Below are positions 32,443 through 40,980 of a DNA stretch of 64,000 nt, piece by piece; within the stretch, counting starts at the first letter, position 1, and each line of letters opens with the position of its first letter. Source of the DNA: Bdellovibrio sp. ZAP7. Lineage in GTDB: Bacteria; Bdellovibrionota; Bdellovibrionia; Bdellovibrionales; Bdellovibrionaceae. The notes beneath the pieces are model-generated. The model saw only the letters and a program-made list of their open reading frames with translations. It was not told the origin of the DNA and made no database searches. Made by a program: the position numbers and the translations under genes. The DNA lies in assembly GCF_006874645.1 (NCBI RefSeq), contig NZ_CP030082.1, positions 1,674,001 to 1,738,000 on the forward strand. The letters are read 5' to 3'.

Positions 32443-34713
32443 CTACTCTTGAACGTCTTCTGAAGGAGCGGCGGCTCCCTGAGCTTTTCTGTAAATTGGA
32501 TCTATCTTAGCACCATATGGGTCTTTTCCGCCCTGGCCTTTGATATATTCAATACGTTCTTCAAGACGTTTCGAGACAACCTCATTTACATCGCCGGAAT
32601 TGCGAATAATTTTGGGAGTCAGGAATGAAACCATGTTCGTTTTTGTCTTATTCAAGCTGCGAGATTTGAACAACCAGCCCAAGATAGGGATATCGCCCAA
32701 CAGAGGAACCTTCACAACTGTTTCAACATCGTCTTCCTTAATCAAACCACCAAGAATCGCGGTGTCGCCGTTTTTCACGTTAATCATTGTGTTGATCGAA
32801 CGTTTTGCCAGCGGTTGCGTATTGTTTTGGAAGTCTTTAGGCGCTTGTACAGAAGAAAGCTGTGTCACACTTTGCTTGATTTCCATACGGATCGAGTTTG
32901 AAGACGGGCTGATGAATGGTTTGATGTGAAGTTTGATCGTCGCATCTTCCATTGTTGGCGTCGTCGTCACAGTACCGCTCGTACCGGAAACGTTTTGCTG
33001 CATGCTGGTTACAACTTTATCACCCACTTCGATCTCAGCTTCGTTGTTATCCAAAGCGATGATCGTCGGAGTGGAAAGGATGTTGGCTTTTTTCGTTTGT
33101 TTCAAGAAATTGATGAAACCCACAAGGCTTGGGATGGTGATTTCAGAGCCGCCCGGAGGAGTGACTTTGATCATTTTTCCAGAGCCGAAGCCCAAGATCG
33201 CGCCCGTACCGCCCACTGGATTTAACATCTCTTGAAGATTGATACCACCGTTGAAGCCGACTTTACCATAACCGTTTTCACCGTACTGGTAATAGCCGAC
33301 GCCCCAAGAATCAAGATCCGAAGCACTCATCTCCATGATGATCGCTTCAACGTAAACTTGATCGCGGGCGATATCGATTTTATTCAGGATGTTCATCACA
33401 ACTTCATAGTCTTGTTTGCTCGCTGTGATAACCAAGCTGTTGGTAGCTTTGTCGGCTGTGATTTTCACGTCGCCGCCAAAGATTTCTTGAGGCGCTTGCA
33501 TTTGGCCACCAATAGGGGATAGCAAGCTTGGGCCTGTACTTGGTTTTGGAGCGGCATCTTTCGTTACGCCAGACAGTGTTTGCGCGATTTTCTCGGCATC
33601 ACCATTTTTAACGTAATAAACGTACACGCCACCAGAATCTTCAGCGCGGATTTTAAAGTCCAACTGAGAGATCAATTTTTTAATACGAACGATACCAGAT
33701 TTATTACCCACCACGATGATAGAGTTTGTTCTGTCATCCGGGATCGCCATAAAGAAGCTTGCACCCTGTTGAGCAGAAGTTCCTGATGAACGAGAGAATC
33801 TTGGAACGCCCGCTGTAAATGTTCCTGGAGCAGATCCAGATGATTTACTGCCTTTATTTACGATTTTGTCTACCAAGTCTGCCAAATCTTTAGCTTTCGC
33901 GAACTTAATAGGGATAACTTCAAGTTGTTCTTCAAATCCTGGAACGTCCAACTGGCTGATGATGCGCATCACGCGGTCAATGTTAGAACCGTAGTCAGAG
34001 ATGATGATCGAGTTCGTTGGTTCGTAAATGTTCATCTCGCCATCTTTTGAAGGCAAGATACGAAGATCACGATTCACTTGAGCCGCCGAGATGTGCTTTA
34101 AGTGAATGATACGAGTGATCATTTGATCTGTATTCGGGTAGTAAGCACCAGAATAAACTTCGATATTGTCACGTTGGGCATTTCTTGCGGATTTAACTTT
34201 TAAGAAGCCACCAGAAGGAACAACCGTGAAGCCGTTGATAGCAAGTGCTGACAAGAAAGCGTTGTAGGCTTCTGCCACTGTGATTTTAGACGGAGCGCTG
34301 ATTGTGATTTTACCACGAACGCCTGGATCGACGATAAAGTTCTTACCAGTCAATTCGCCCATGGCTTTAACCAGCTCAGAGATCTCCACATTCGGATAAT
34401 CGAAAGATTCGATTGTCTGAGGGAAATTTGCGCTGTTGATGTCCTCAGTGGGCGCTTTGGCGAATTTTTGCTTTTGGCTCTTGTTCAGAACCTGGCCTTC
34501 GTCACCAGAAGAGTGTGAGCCACCGCGAGTACCGCCAGCTGCTGCTGGTGCATCCGGAGTTGCAAAGCCACTGTTATCCGAATTACCAAAATCCGGAGGT
34601 GGCGGTGGTGGAGGGAAATTTTCAAATTGAGCATGCGCAGTGGTTCCTACCAACTGAGATGCAGTCATCAATGAAGCAATTCCTATGCTGACGGGCTTGA
34701 TGGGTTTTTTCAT
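32443..34713 (-). CDS. gspD: Type II secretion outer-membrane secretin GspD
   Basis: This 756-residue secretin has a signal peptide, a Gly/Pro/Ser-rich segment (with PPPPPP), N0-N3 periplasmic domains (FDYPNVEISELVKAMGELTGKNFIVDPGVRGKI is split over N0/N1), and a secretin core with SVGIASL-type start lost but VEVGDKVVTS, the LLGDIPILGWLF signature and the closing FLTPKIIR region. It forms the exit channel. The 60-residue proline/glycine-rich leader after the signal peptide is longer than in classic GspD. It lies 20 bp after gspC. Confidence 0.95.
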   Translation of the reverse strand: MKKPIKPVSIGIASLMTASQLVGTTAHAQFENFPPPPPPPDFGNSDNSGFATPDAPAAAGGTRGGSHSSGDEGQVLNKSQKQKFAKAPTEDINSANFPQTIESFDYPNVEISELVKAMGELTGKNFIVDPGVRGKITISAPSKITVAEAYNAFLSALAINGFTVVPSGGFLKVKSARNAQRDNIEVYSGAYYPNTDQMITRIIHLKHISAAQVNRDLRILPSKDGEMNIYEPTNSIIISDYGSNIDRVMRIISQLDVPGFEEQLEVIPIKFAKAKDLADLVDKIVNKGSKSSGSAPGTFTAGVPRFSRSSGTSAQQGASFFMAIPDDRTNSIIVVGNKSGIVRIKKLISQLDFKIRAEDSGGVYVYYVKNGDAEKIAQTLSGVTKDAAPKPSTGPSLLSPIGGQMQAPQEIFGGDVKITADKATNSLVITASKQDYEVVMNILNKIDIARDQVYVEAIIMEMSASDLDSWGVGYYQYGENGYGKVGFNGGINLQEMLNPVGGTGAILGFGSGKMIKVTPPGGSEITIPSLVGFINFLKQTKKANILSTPTIIALDNNEAEIEVGDKVVTSMQQNVSGTSGTVTTTPTMEDATIKLHIKPFISPSSNSIRMEIKQSVTQLSSVQAPKDFQNNTQPLAKRSINTMINVKNGDTAILGGLIKEDDVETVVKVPLLGDIPILGWLFKSRSLNKTKTNMVSFLTPKIIRNSGDVNEVVSKRLEERIEYIKGQGGKDPYGAKIDPIYRKAQGAAAPSEDVQE

Positions 34714-34733
34714 CTCTCTCCTCCTGAGGGAGT

Positions 34734-35648
34734 TTATTGAATATTATAAGTCATGTTTTCAGTTTTACCGTTGCGCTCAACTTGAAGAACAACTTTCGGG
34801 TTGTTTTTCAAAGTTTGGTACAACTCCATCGCCTTGGCAGGGCTGTCGACCGGGTTACCGTCGACGGATTTAATAACATCCATTCTTTGGATGCCAAGCT
34901 GTTCATAAATACTGCCAGGTTGCATGTCTAAAATACGGAAGCCGTTGATGTTGCCGGTGCCAGGTTCACGATTTGGAACTGCGCGGGCTTGCATCAGGAT
35001 GCTGGAAAGATCATTCGTGTACTTCAACAAGTCAGAGCGTTTGATCGCGAATGTGTTGTCGCCTGTCTTTTTAACTTCTTGGCCAGATGTTGTGGTTGAG
35101 GGTTTGCTGGCAGCAAAGCTAACTTTTGCACCTTCTTTTTTGATTTCGATGAACTCCAGGCGGTTGGTGTTCAGATTTCTGAAAACCACTTTCTGTCTTT
35201 CGATGCGAACGACATTGGCCATGTTTTCGATTTCTTTTCCTGGAGAGTATGAAATCACCTGATTTTTTCCGCGGATCTCAATCGACGCGATGGATTTTTC
35301 CGGAATAGAATGCACCAGTGTGCCGATCAGATTCAGAGGCAATTGCGATGGAACCGGATCTGCCTCTTTCTCTTCGACACCTTTGTTTTTATCAACCAGT
35401 TGATCTGGGATGATTCCGTTCGATGCAAAAATATTTCTGGAAGCAATATTGTTGTAGTAACCCGGATTCACGCTTGTCGTGACGGGCGGGGCTTTAGGGT
35501 GAGCAGGTGGTGCAGATTGCGGAAGCATGCGATCGCGATAGGAAAGAATTGCCAGGTCAGCAAGGCAGTAACCGATAAAGATGAATAATATATACGCATA
35601 CCATTTTTCGAATGGTGGACGCTGATTTTTCTGGTTACGTGAAATCAC
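34734..35648 (-). CDS. gspC: Type II secretion protein GspC with PDZ domain
   Basis: This is a 304-residue bitopic protein with one N-terminal membrane helix (AYILFIFIGYCLADLAIL), a proline-rich linker, an HR-like domain (residues about 95-165; LNLIGTLVHSIPEKSIASIEI), and a C-terminal PDZ domain (GFRILDMQPGSIYEQLGIQRMD is the start, with VDGNPVDSPAKAMEL). GspC links the inner platform to the secretin and is the first gene of the C-D-E-F unit. The 157-bp gap to the divergent gene at 35806 must hold its promoter. Confidence 0.88.
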   Translation of the reverse strand: MISRNQKNQRPPFEKWYAYILFIFIGYCLADLAILSYRDRMLPQSAPPAHPKAPPVTTSVNPGYYNNIASRNIFASNGIIPDQLVDKNKGVEEKEADPVPSQLPLNLIGTLVHSIPEKSIASIEIRGKNQVISYSPGKEIENMANVVRIERQKVVFRNLNTNRLEFIEIKKEGAKVSFAASKPSTTTSGQEVKKTGDNTFAIKRSDLLKYTNDLSSILMQARAVPNREPGTGNINGFRILDMQPGSIYEQLGIQRMDVIKSVDGNPVDSPAKAMELYQTLKNNPKVVLQVERNGKTENMTYNIQ

Positions 35649-35805
35649 AGTTGCAAATCCTTTGTTTTTTCCAGCACCTAGTCCTTGGGCCTCAGACTAT
35701 CGTACCAAAAAGGTAGGGCAGCTGCATCAAAAAATACATGCTGGACCATGGTCCTAACGCTCTGATTTTCATTTTAAAAACGGAAAGATAAGCCATGATA
35801 GAACT

Positions 35806-36375
35806 ATGAGAATTCTCTACTTCACGGATGGAGCAGGAATTGATCTATTAGGGATTCGCGAATCAGTTTTGCGTATTCCCGAAGTGCTTACCTCGCTACG
35901 TCGCGGCCAGGAGCAGGCTCGCTATGTAGACTTGATGCAGGTAATGTCACTGTCTGACGGAGAATTTCGTCAGATACCGAGTGTGTTACGCACTCTTTTG
36001 ATCAACCTTGTGCAAAGAGGCTTACACCAACGCTGGGTCAATCGAGATCAGCGTGCGGATTTGATTCTGAGAAGAATCAATCACCGTTCTTTAGATGAAC
36101 TAAAGAACGTCGTGCACAATTTTATCAATGCCAAAGTGGCGGGTGCTTCCGTTGCTACCAAAGATCTTCATTTATTGCATTTCATGGACAAAGTCGAAAT
36201 CACGGTGATCGGGCCGGGTTACGATGAAGTTGAGTTCTGGTTGCGCAAGCAAGTGGCAACGCGCAAAGACATCGAAGTGCAAATCAAAGACGTTATCGCA
36301 GCTGATCCAAACCTGGAATGGTTCTGGCCTCAGGTGAAGGATAGCTTCATCGAATTCCAACAAGCAGTTATCTAA
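35806..36375 (+). CDS. Conserved-looking cytoplasmic protein of unknown function
   Basis: This is a 189-residue protein without signal peptide or membrane segment. It begins with a Rossmann-like strand (MRILYFTDGAGIDLLG), is mostly helical in the middle, and has a second beta-rich part (KVEITVIGPGYDEVEFWLRK). No catalytic motif or known family is recognised. It is divergent from gspC and ends 2 bp before the flavin reductase gene, so it may be co-transcribed with that gene. Confidence 0.6.
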   Translation: MRILYFTDGAGIDLLGIRESVLRIPEVLTSLRRGQEQARYVDLMQVMSLSDGEFRQIPSVLRTLLINLVQRGLHQRWVNRDQRADLILRRINHRSLDELKNVVHNFINAKVAGASVATKDLHLLHFMDKVEITVIGPGYDEVEFWLRKQVATRKDIEVQIKDVIAADPNLEWFWPQVKDSFIEFQQAVI

Positions 36376-36377
36376 CT

Positions 36378-36878
36378 ATGAAAATCCTGAGTTTGTGTGG
36401 CAGCATCAGAGAGGGCTCATCAAGTGGGCTCTTGTTGGATGCTTTTCGTTCGGTTTTACCTGTTGGTGGCGAGTGGTCTTCGGTTAATCTCAAATCCCTG
36501 CCATATTTCGATCCCGCTTGTCAGTTCTCGAATGTGCCTGCCGTGGTTACCGAAATCCGACGCGAAGCTTTTTTAGCAGATTACATAGCCATCGCCACAC
36601 CCGAATACGCTCACGGCATTCCAGGAATTCTAAAAAACGCGTTAGAGTGGCTGATTTGCGAAGAAACTATGAAAAAGAAAGTCGTTTTATTCGTAGCCTC
36701 ACCAAGCGGCGGCGAATATGTCCTGCAATATTTAAGTGAAACGTTAAGAACGATGGATTTGCTGCTATCTGCTGAGTTAACCATGGTCATTAACAACGCC
36801 CGAAACCAATTGTCAGCAGACGGCACCATCGATCCAGGTTTAAAAAACTCCCTCATCGAACTATCTCAGCATCTTTAA
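36378..36878 (+). CDS. NADPH-dependent FMN reductase family protein
   Basis: This is a 166-residue flavodoxin-fold protein. The N-terminal phosphate-binding loop LCGSIREGSSSG and the central ATPEYAHGIPGILKNALEWL are the two signatures of the NADPH-dependent FMN/azo/chromate reductase family (YieF/ArsH-like). It should bind FMN and reduce small electrophiles or quinones. The 18-bp convergent overlap with the HNH gene places the last codons of both on opposite strands. Confidence 0.88.
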   Translation: MKILSLCGSIREGSSSGLLLDAFRSVLPVGGEWSSVNLKSLPYFDPACQFSNVPAVVTEIRREAFLADYIAIATPEYAHGIPGILKNALEWLICEETMKKKVVLFVASPSGGEYVLQYLSETLRTMDLLLSAELTMVINNARNQLSADGTIDPGLKNSLIELSQHL

Positions 36879-37883
36879 TCCCATTCTTGAAGCTTCTGAT
36901 AAATTATGAGTTCGGCAAAGGACTCGTAAATTTTTCTGCTCATTTGATCCTCCCAATGCGATTGGTCGAATATGATCAAATTGAAGTTGAAACTTCGAAC
37001 CGCATTTAGCTCCTGAGATAGGATGTTCGTATTCACAACAATATCCTGCCGAAAGCAAAAGCTTACGTTTCGAGGTGACTTTAATATGCCCACGTTTTTG
37101 CGCTACCAAGAAGCTTTGCATTGATTTTTTAGTTCCCGTTTTCTTTGGCTCAGTTCTCAAAGGCTTTGTTTCAGTTGAGGGATTTTTAAAAGTATTCTTG
37201 GGGCCTTGTTCTTTATTCAATGTGACTGGGCGGATATTAAATTTCGAAGATTCCTCTTCACCCAAAATCTTTTGAATTTGCTTCTGTGCTAGTAAAGTCA
37301 AAAGTTCTGCCCAGTTTCCATCTGGAAGAACATGCGACATAAGATCACGTGCAGTTTCCAATGTTTTGAGTTGTTCTGTGCTTAAAGTGACTTCCAAGCG
37401 AACAGAATCATCGCGTTGAGGTGTGACGGTTTCGCTAGTCGCAATAGGAAGATTAAATTCCTGCGCCAATGTTTTCTTAGTTTCGAATGAAGACTTGTGT
37501 TCAATTTTCTCCAAAATCTTTGGAACTATCGCTGAAAGAGACTTTGAGTCTTCGCCAGTCTTTCTAATTTCCTGACGAAGTGCTGATTGAACCTGCGTTA
37601 GTTGAGTCAAAGTCAAACGACCATCTTCAAGCCGTTCCGCGACCTCGGGAGATTTTTTAAGCAGGCGAGCAGCACTCAATCGGCGATAAGCAGCGTCCTC
37701 GCTGTATTTCAAATGTGTCGTCAAATAGCGAAACATTGAATCAAAACCAAGTTCCGCGTAAAGGCGACGAGATTCCATTTCATTAATATGACATAAAATA
37801 ACATGCGTCAGCTTACGTTCACTCTGAGCAAGTTTCTCAAGTCGTCCAACCAATTCAGAATTAGAAATGCCGTTTAAATTCAT
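36861..37883 (-). CDS. HNH endonuclease domain protein
   Basis: This 340-residue protein has a helical N-terminal domain (LTHVILCHINEMESRRLY, YRRLSAARLLKKSPEVAERL, LTLTQLTQVQSAL) like those joined to HNH domains in the DUF222-type family. It ends in a zinc-supported HNH nuclease: CCEYEH with C residues, then the catalytic FDHIRPIALGGSNEQKNLRVLCRTHN. A basic linker separates the two. Such genes occur as dispersed copies in Bdellovibrio-like genomes; the role may be mobile or defensive. The ATG is preceded by AGGAGAC. It converges on the flavin reductase gene. Confidence 0.82.
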   Translation of the reverse strand: MNLNGISNSELVGRLEKLAQSERKLTHVILCHINEMESRRLYAELGFDSMFRYLTTHLKYSEDAAYRRLSAARLLKKSPEVAERLEDGRLTLTQLTQVQSALRQEIRKTGEDSKSLSAIVPKILEKIEHKSSFETKKTLAQEFNLPIATSETVTPQRDDSVRLEVTLSTEQLKTLETARDLMSHVLPDGNWAELLTLLAQKQIQKILGEEESSKFNIRPVTLNKEQGPKNTFKNPSTETKPLRTEPKKTGTKKSMQSFLVAQKRGHIKVTSKRKLLLSAGYCCEYEHPISGAKCGSKFQLQFDHIRPIALGGSNEQKNLRVLCRTHNLSEASRMGLKMLR

Positions 37884-38432
37884 GCAAGTCTCCTTTGCTG
37901 AGATTCTTATAGCACGAGTTTTAAATCGCGATTTTTGCCATGTTTCGGTTTTGAATTCTCAGGGGAGAGTGAGTTTTTATTGCCCTCCATTTGTCGCCAA
38001 AATTCACTCTATAAAGAGGGGATAAATAAAATACGCCGGTCCACGAAGAAAGAAATATCGTTCGCCTTTGTCGCTCTAAAGAACGCAAAAACCTTGGCAA
38101 GAATTATTTCCTTAGATTTCTGCAAGTGAAACACCGCTTCTTGGTAGCGCAAAACCTGTCAGGAATAGATGGTGGGGAGAAAGAGGAAGAAAGAAAGAAA
38201 GAAAGAAAGAAAGAGTGAGTGAGTGAGTGAGTGAGTGAGTGAGTGAGTGAGAAGACAAAGAGTAAGAAAGAGAAAAGAAATATTATAGGAGGACTTAAGT
38301 CGGAAAAACTTAAAAATATACGACACGTAACTGTTCGCCAGAAAGAATATGAAACATTCCTTATACATCCCATAAAAATTAATGAGCTGACTTTGTATCT
38401 CAAATCCTAAATTATGATTTAAGGGAGCCACT
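37884..38432. other. 549-bp intergenic region with a microsatellite
   Basis: Between the divergent HNH and GNAT genes there is no convincing coding sequence. It contains the tetranucleotide repeat tract at 38189-38251 (listed separately). Short open frames on the minus strand through the repeat are a by-product of the repeat period. The start of the GNAT gene has a ribosome site AAGGGAG. Confidence 0.6.
38189..38251 (+). repeat. Compound tetranucleotide microsatellite (GAAA)6(GAGT)9
   Basis: Six perfect GAAA units (38189-38212) are followed at once by nine perfect GAGT units and GAG (38213-38251). Purine-rich flanks (AGGAAGAAAG before; AAGACAAAGAGTAAGAAAG after) look like decayed units. The tract is about 180 bp upstream of the GNAT gene and 310 bp upstream of the HNH gene, outside any gene. 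Confidence 0.95.
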
Positions 38433-38990
38433 ATGAGAATCACCCCAGAATCTTTCAGAACCAAAACCGGTAAGATCATAACTCTTCGTTCGCCTGAAGT
38501 CCAAGATGCAAAGGCATTAAGAGCAATGATGATCGAGGTCGCGGAAACGGCTCCCTATATATTGAGTACCGCTGAAGACTTTAGATCAAAACCTGAAGAC
38601 GCCGAACAGAAATGGATCGAAAAATATGAGCAGTCTAGCCGGGACATGATCATTTTAGCGATTCACGAAGGAAGCATCGTCGGTAATTTGGACTTCAGTG
38701 CGTTCGTGAGGTTCAAGAATTCCCATCGTGGACACTTAGGTATGTCAGTAGCCCCGCGCATGCGAGGGGAAGGCATTGGTGAATTGTTGCTGAGAAAATT
38801 ATTCGCCGAAGCGCCCAATGTTGAAGGTTTAACTCAGATTGAATTAAGCGTGATGCATCTCAACGTCGCGGCCCTTAATCTATATAAGAAGGTCGGCTTC
38901 AAAGAATGCGGTCGAACGCCCAACGCGTTCAAAATGCAAGATGGCTCATTTGCCGATCAAATCGGAATGTATGCGACAATTGCTCTTTGA
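38433..38990 (+). CDS. GNAT-family N-acetyltransferase
   Basis: This 185-residue acetyltransferase is of the GNAT fold. The acetyl-CoA-binding stretch is clear: LGMSVAPRMRGEGIGELLLRK (R-x-x-G-x-G/A), followed by the strand IELSVMHLNVAALNLYKKVGF typical of motif B. It resembles ribosomal-protein or small-molecule acetyltransferases; the substrate cannot be told. The upstream microsatellite could affect promoter spacing and so expression. Confidence 0.88.
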   Translation: MRITPESFRTKTGKIITLRSPEVQDAKALRAMMIEVAETAPYILSTAEDFRSKPEDAEQKWIEKYEQSSRDMIILAIHEGSIVGNLDFSAFVRFKNSHRGHLGMSVAPRMRGEGIGELLLRKLFAEAPNVEGLTQIELSVMHLNVAALNLYKKVGFKECGRTPNAFKMQDGSFADQIGMYATIAL

Positions 38991-39384
38991 GTGTTCAACA
39001 AAGTAGTGAGCAAATTCTGAACACACAAGAACAGCCGTATCATCTATGCCGTGAAGCTGCGTGCTGATGCGACTCCACTTGCAACTCCATCAGTGTTCCG
39101 CAAATTCGCCCAGGAAAATCCGCGTAACCAAGAAACATTGCGTTGAATTGTCAGGGTTGTGTTAGGGGTATTGACCAAACTTTGTCAAAGTCGATAGCCT
39201 CTACAGCATTTCAAGGGACATTCAAATGCTGATGGATAGACTCAAAAGAGTAAATTTTTCGTCGCGTTTCCGACTGAAGAAGTGGGAATCGGGGGACTCG
39301 TACCCGTGCTGCCACCAAAATCTGGGTCGAACTCCCGTCGTGTCACCAAAAAACCCAAAATCAAATTCAAATATCTGTATCAAT
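38991..39384. other. Intergenic region upstream of purF
   Basis: Most of this stretch lacks a full gene. It holds a short coding-like remnant (39021-39146), a dyad TTGAC-N8-GTCAA at 39171-39188 that could be an operator, and near 39285-39350 two segments ending in CCACCA and TCACCA that superficially look like tRNA 3' ends but lack matching acceptor and T-stem partners. The purine operon promoter must lie here or just downstream. Confidence 0.45.
39021..39146 (+). pseudogene. Coding-like remnant, about 41 codons
   Basis: The frame from 39021 to the TGA at 39146 is open, with protein-like composition (IYAVKLRADATPLATPSV, then FRKFAQENPRNQETLR). It begins right after an in-frame stop and lacks a good start and ribosome site; GTG 39051 is the only candidate. 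It looks like the tail of a lost gene rather than a functional small protein. The family is not recognised. Confidence 0.3.
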
Positions 39385-39416
39385 AAAGGCGTCCGTATCG
39401 GCGCCTTTTTTATTTT
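39385..39416 (+). terminator. Intrinsic terminator upstream of purF
   Basis: AAAGGC and GCCTTT pair with an inner CCG/CGG extension and one bulged base; a T-rich run (TTTTTTATTTTT) follows. It lies 45-75 bases upstream of purF with no complete gene before it, so it may act as an attenuator in the purF leader, or end a transcript from the GNAT side. Confidence 0.75.
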
Positions 39417-39420
39417 TAAA

Positions 39421-39442
39421 GTGGCATCATTGACGATGCCAC
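39421..39442 (+). promoter_or_regulatory. Perfect hairpin in the purF leader
   Basis: GTGGCATC pairs perfectly with GATGCCAC around a six-base loop, 7-8 bases before the purF ribosome site (AGGAGC). As DNA it could be an operator dyad for a repressor, and as RNA a leader hairpin next to the terminator. The sequence alone does not decide which. Confidence 0.5.
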
Positions 39443-39459
39443 AGTTTTAGGAGCGGTCG

Positions 39460-40980
39460 ATGTGTGGAGTTGTCGGGTTGATTGGAGAGGATAAAGCAGG
39501 GGAGAAATTGTTCCCGGCATTATTCGCCCTTCAGCACCGTGGGCAAGATGCCGCGGGTATTTTAAGTTTCGATTTCTCCCGAGGAGAATTTCACCTCGAA
39601 AAAGATCTGGGACTGGTTTCTCAGGTGTTTCCCATGGAAAAACTTGAAAAGATCAAAGGCAGTATGGCGTTGGGACACACTCGTTATTCAACGATTGGCA
39701 CCGTCGACAAAGCGGATCTTCAGCCACTGATCGTCAGTTATCCCAACGGCATAGGCATGGCCCATAACGGGAACGTAACTAATTATAATGAGATCGTTGA
39801 ATACGTTCGCAAACGTCGCAGCCGTTGGACTTTCACCCGCAATGACTTGGAACTGCTATTACATATGATGTCGATCGGAGTTTCTGATCAACTCGAAGCG
39901 GGGAAAAATCTTTCTGCGGAGGTTATGGCCAAAGCCGCGCAACAGGTCGTTGAAAAAGTCCAAGGTGCCTACAGTGTTGTTGGCATGATGGCTGACGAGG
40001 GCATGTTTGCCTTTAATGACACGCAGGGAATTCGTCCGCTATTAATTGGACGAAAAAAAAGTGATACCTCTGAAGTCAATGATACAGCTGGTGTCGATAA
40101 GAATAAAAATATTAAATATAGTTACTGTTTTGCCTCTGAAAAACAGGTGTTTTTCGCTCTGGGCTTCGAGTACTTCCGTGATCTGAAGCCCGGAGAGTTT
40201 GTTTTCGTCGACAAAGACCAGAACTTTCATTCTTTCCCCCTATCCGAAAAACAAGCCAGACCGTGCATGTTCGAGTGGATTTATTTCGCCGGAGCTGAAA
40301 CAGAATGGCACGGCAGACCCGTATACGATGTTCGCCTCCGTTTAGGCGAAGTTCTTGCCAATGAAACACGCCGCAAAATGCAGGAACAAGGCATTGAAAT
40401 TGATGTCGTGGCACCTGTACCGGACACTGCAAGAGCGGCGGCACTCCGTTTGGCTGAAGTTTTAAAAACTCCTTACCGCGAAGTTTTAATTAAAAATCGC
40501 TACGTGCAAAGAAGCTTCATCGTCAATGAACCTGCGGTTCGAAAAGCCATGGTGAATCTTAAACTTTTGCCAGTGGAAAGCGAAATTCGCGGCAAAAATA
40601 TTTTACTAGTAGACGACAGTATCGTACGTGGAACAACTTCCGCCCGCATCATTCAATTATTAAGAGAATCCGGTGCTAAGAAAGTTTACTTGGCAAGCAC
40701 ATGCCCACCGATTCGCAATCCATGTTTTTACGGTATCGACTTCCCCGAAGGGGAAGCTTTGGTCGCACATCAAAGAACCGAAGACCAGGTGGCAGAACTT
40801 TTGGGAGTGGATGGATTAATTTATCTGCCACTTTCCGAATTAAAAGATGCCATCGGCATTCCAAGCATGTGCAGTGCCTGTTTGGATGGCGATTATCCCG
40901 TTTCCGTTTCTAAAGCAGATTTCATCAACACTCGCAGCCACAACATCGGTGGCGGTGGCAAAAATGAGGTGAACCCATGA
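39460..40980 (+). CDS. purF: Amidophosphoribosyltransferase
   Basis: PurF makes phosphoribosylamine from PRPP and glutamine, the committed step of purine synthesis. Cys2 after the initiator Met (MCGVVGLIGED) is the nucleophile of the class II glutaminase domain; FALQHRGQDAAGI and the GHTRYSTIG motif follow. The phosphoribosyltransferase domain has the PRPP loop (LLVDDSIVRGTTSARI). Cysteines near the end (CPPIRNPCFYGID and MCSACLDGDYP) could hold an iron-sulphur cluster as in Bacillus-type enzymes. It is the first of nine overlapping pur genes. Confidence 0.97.
   Translation: MCGVVGLIGEDKAGEKLFPALFALQHRGQDAAGILSFDFSRGEFHLEKDLGLVSQVFPMEKLEKIKGSMALGHTRYSTIGTVDKADLQPLIVSYPNGIGMAHNGNVTNYNEIVEYVRKRRSRWTFTRNDLELLLHMMSIGVSDQLEAGKNLSAEVMAKAAQQVVEKVQGAYSVVGMMADEGMFAFNDTQGIRPLLIGRKKSDTSEVNDTAGVDKNKNIKYSYCFASEKQVFFALGFEYFRDLKPGEFVFVDKDQNFHSFPLSEKQARPCMFEWIYFAGAETEWHGRPVYDVRLRLGEVLANETRRKMQEQGIEIDVVAPVPDTARAAALRLAEVLKTPYREVLIKNRYVQRSFIVNEPAVRKAMVNLKLLPVESEIRGKNILLVDDSIVRGTTSARIIQLLRESGAKKVYLASTCPPIRNPCFYGIDFPEGEALVAHQRTEDQVAELLGVDGLIYLPLSELKDAIGIPSMCSACLDGDYPVSVSKADFINTRSHNIGGGGKNEVNP

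Noticed and set aside
38104-38479. Minus-strand frames translating the microsatellite as Leu-Thr-His-Ser repeats
   Set aside because: A 4-base repeat without stops gives long frames in several phases; there is no start signal, and repeat-only protein content.
39285-39350. Possible tRNA genes ending CCACCA and TCACCA
   Set aside because: No complementary 5' acceptor strand is found upstream, the T-loops lack the TTC pattern and no anticodon arm can be drawn. Degraded tRNA ends or an attachment-site relic remain possible but unsupported.
38433-39450. Genomic-island or prophage insertion in the accessory stretch
   Set aside because: No integrase, transposase or direct-repeat borders are seen; the HNH gene and microsatellite alone do not show an insertion.
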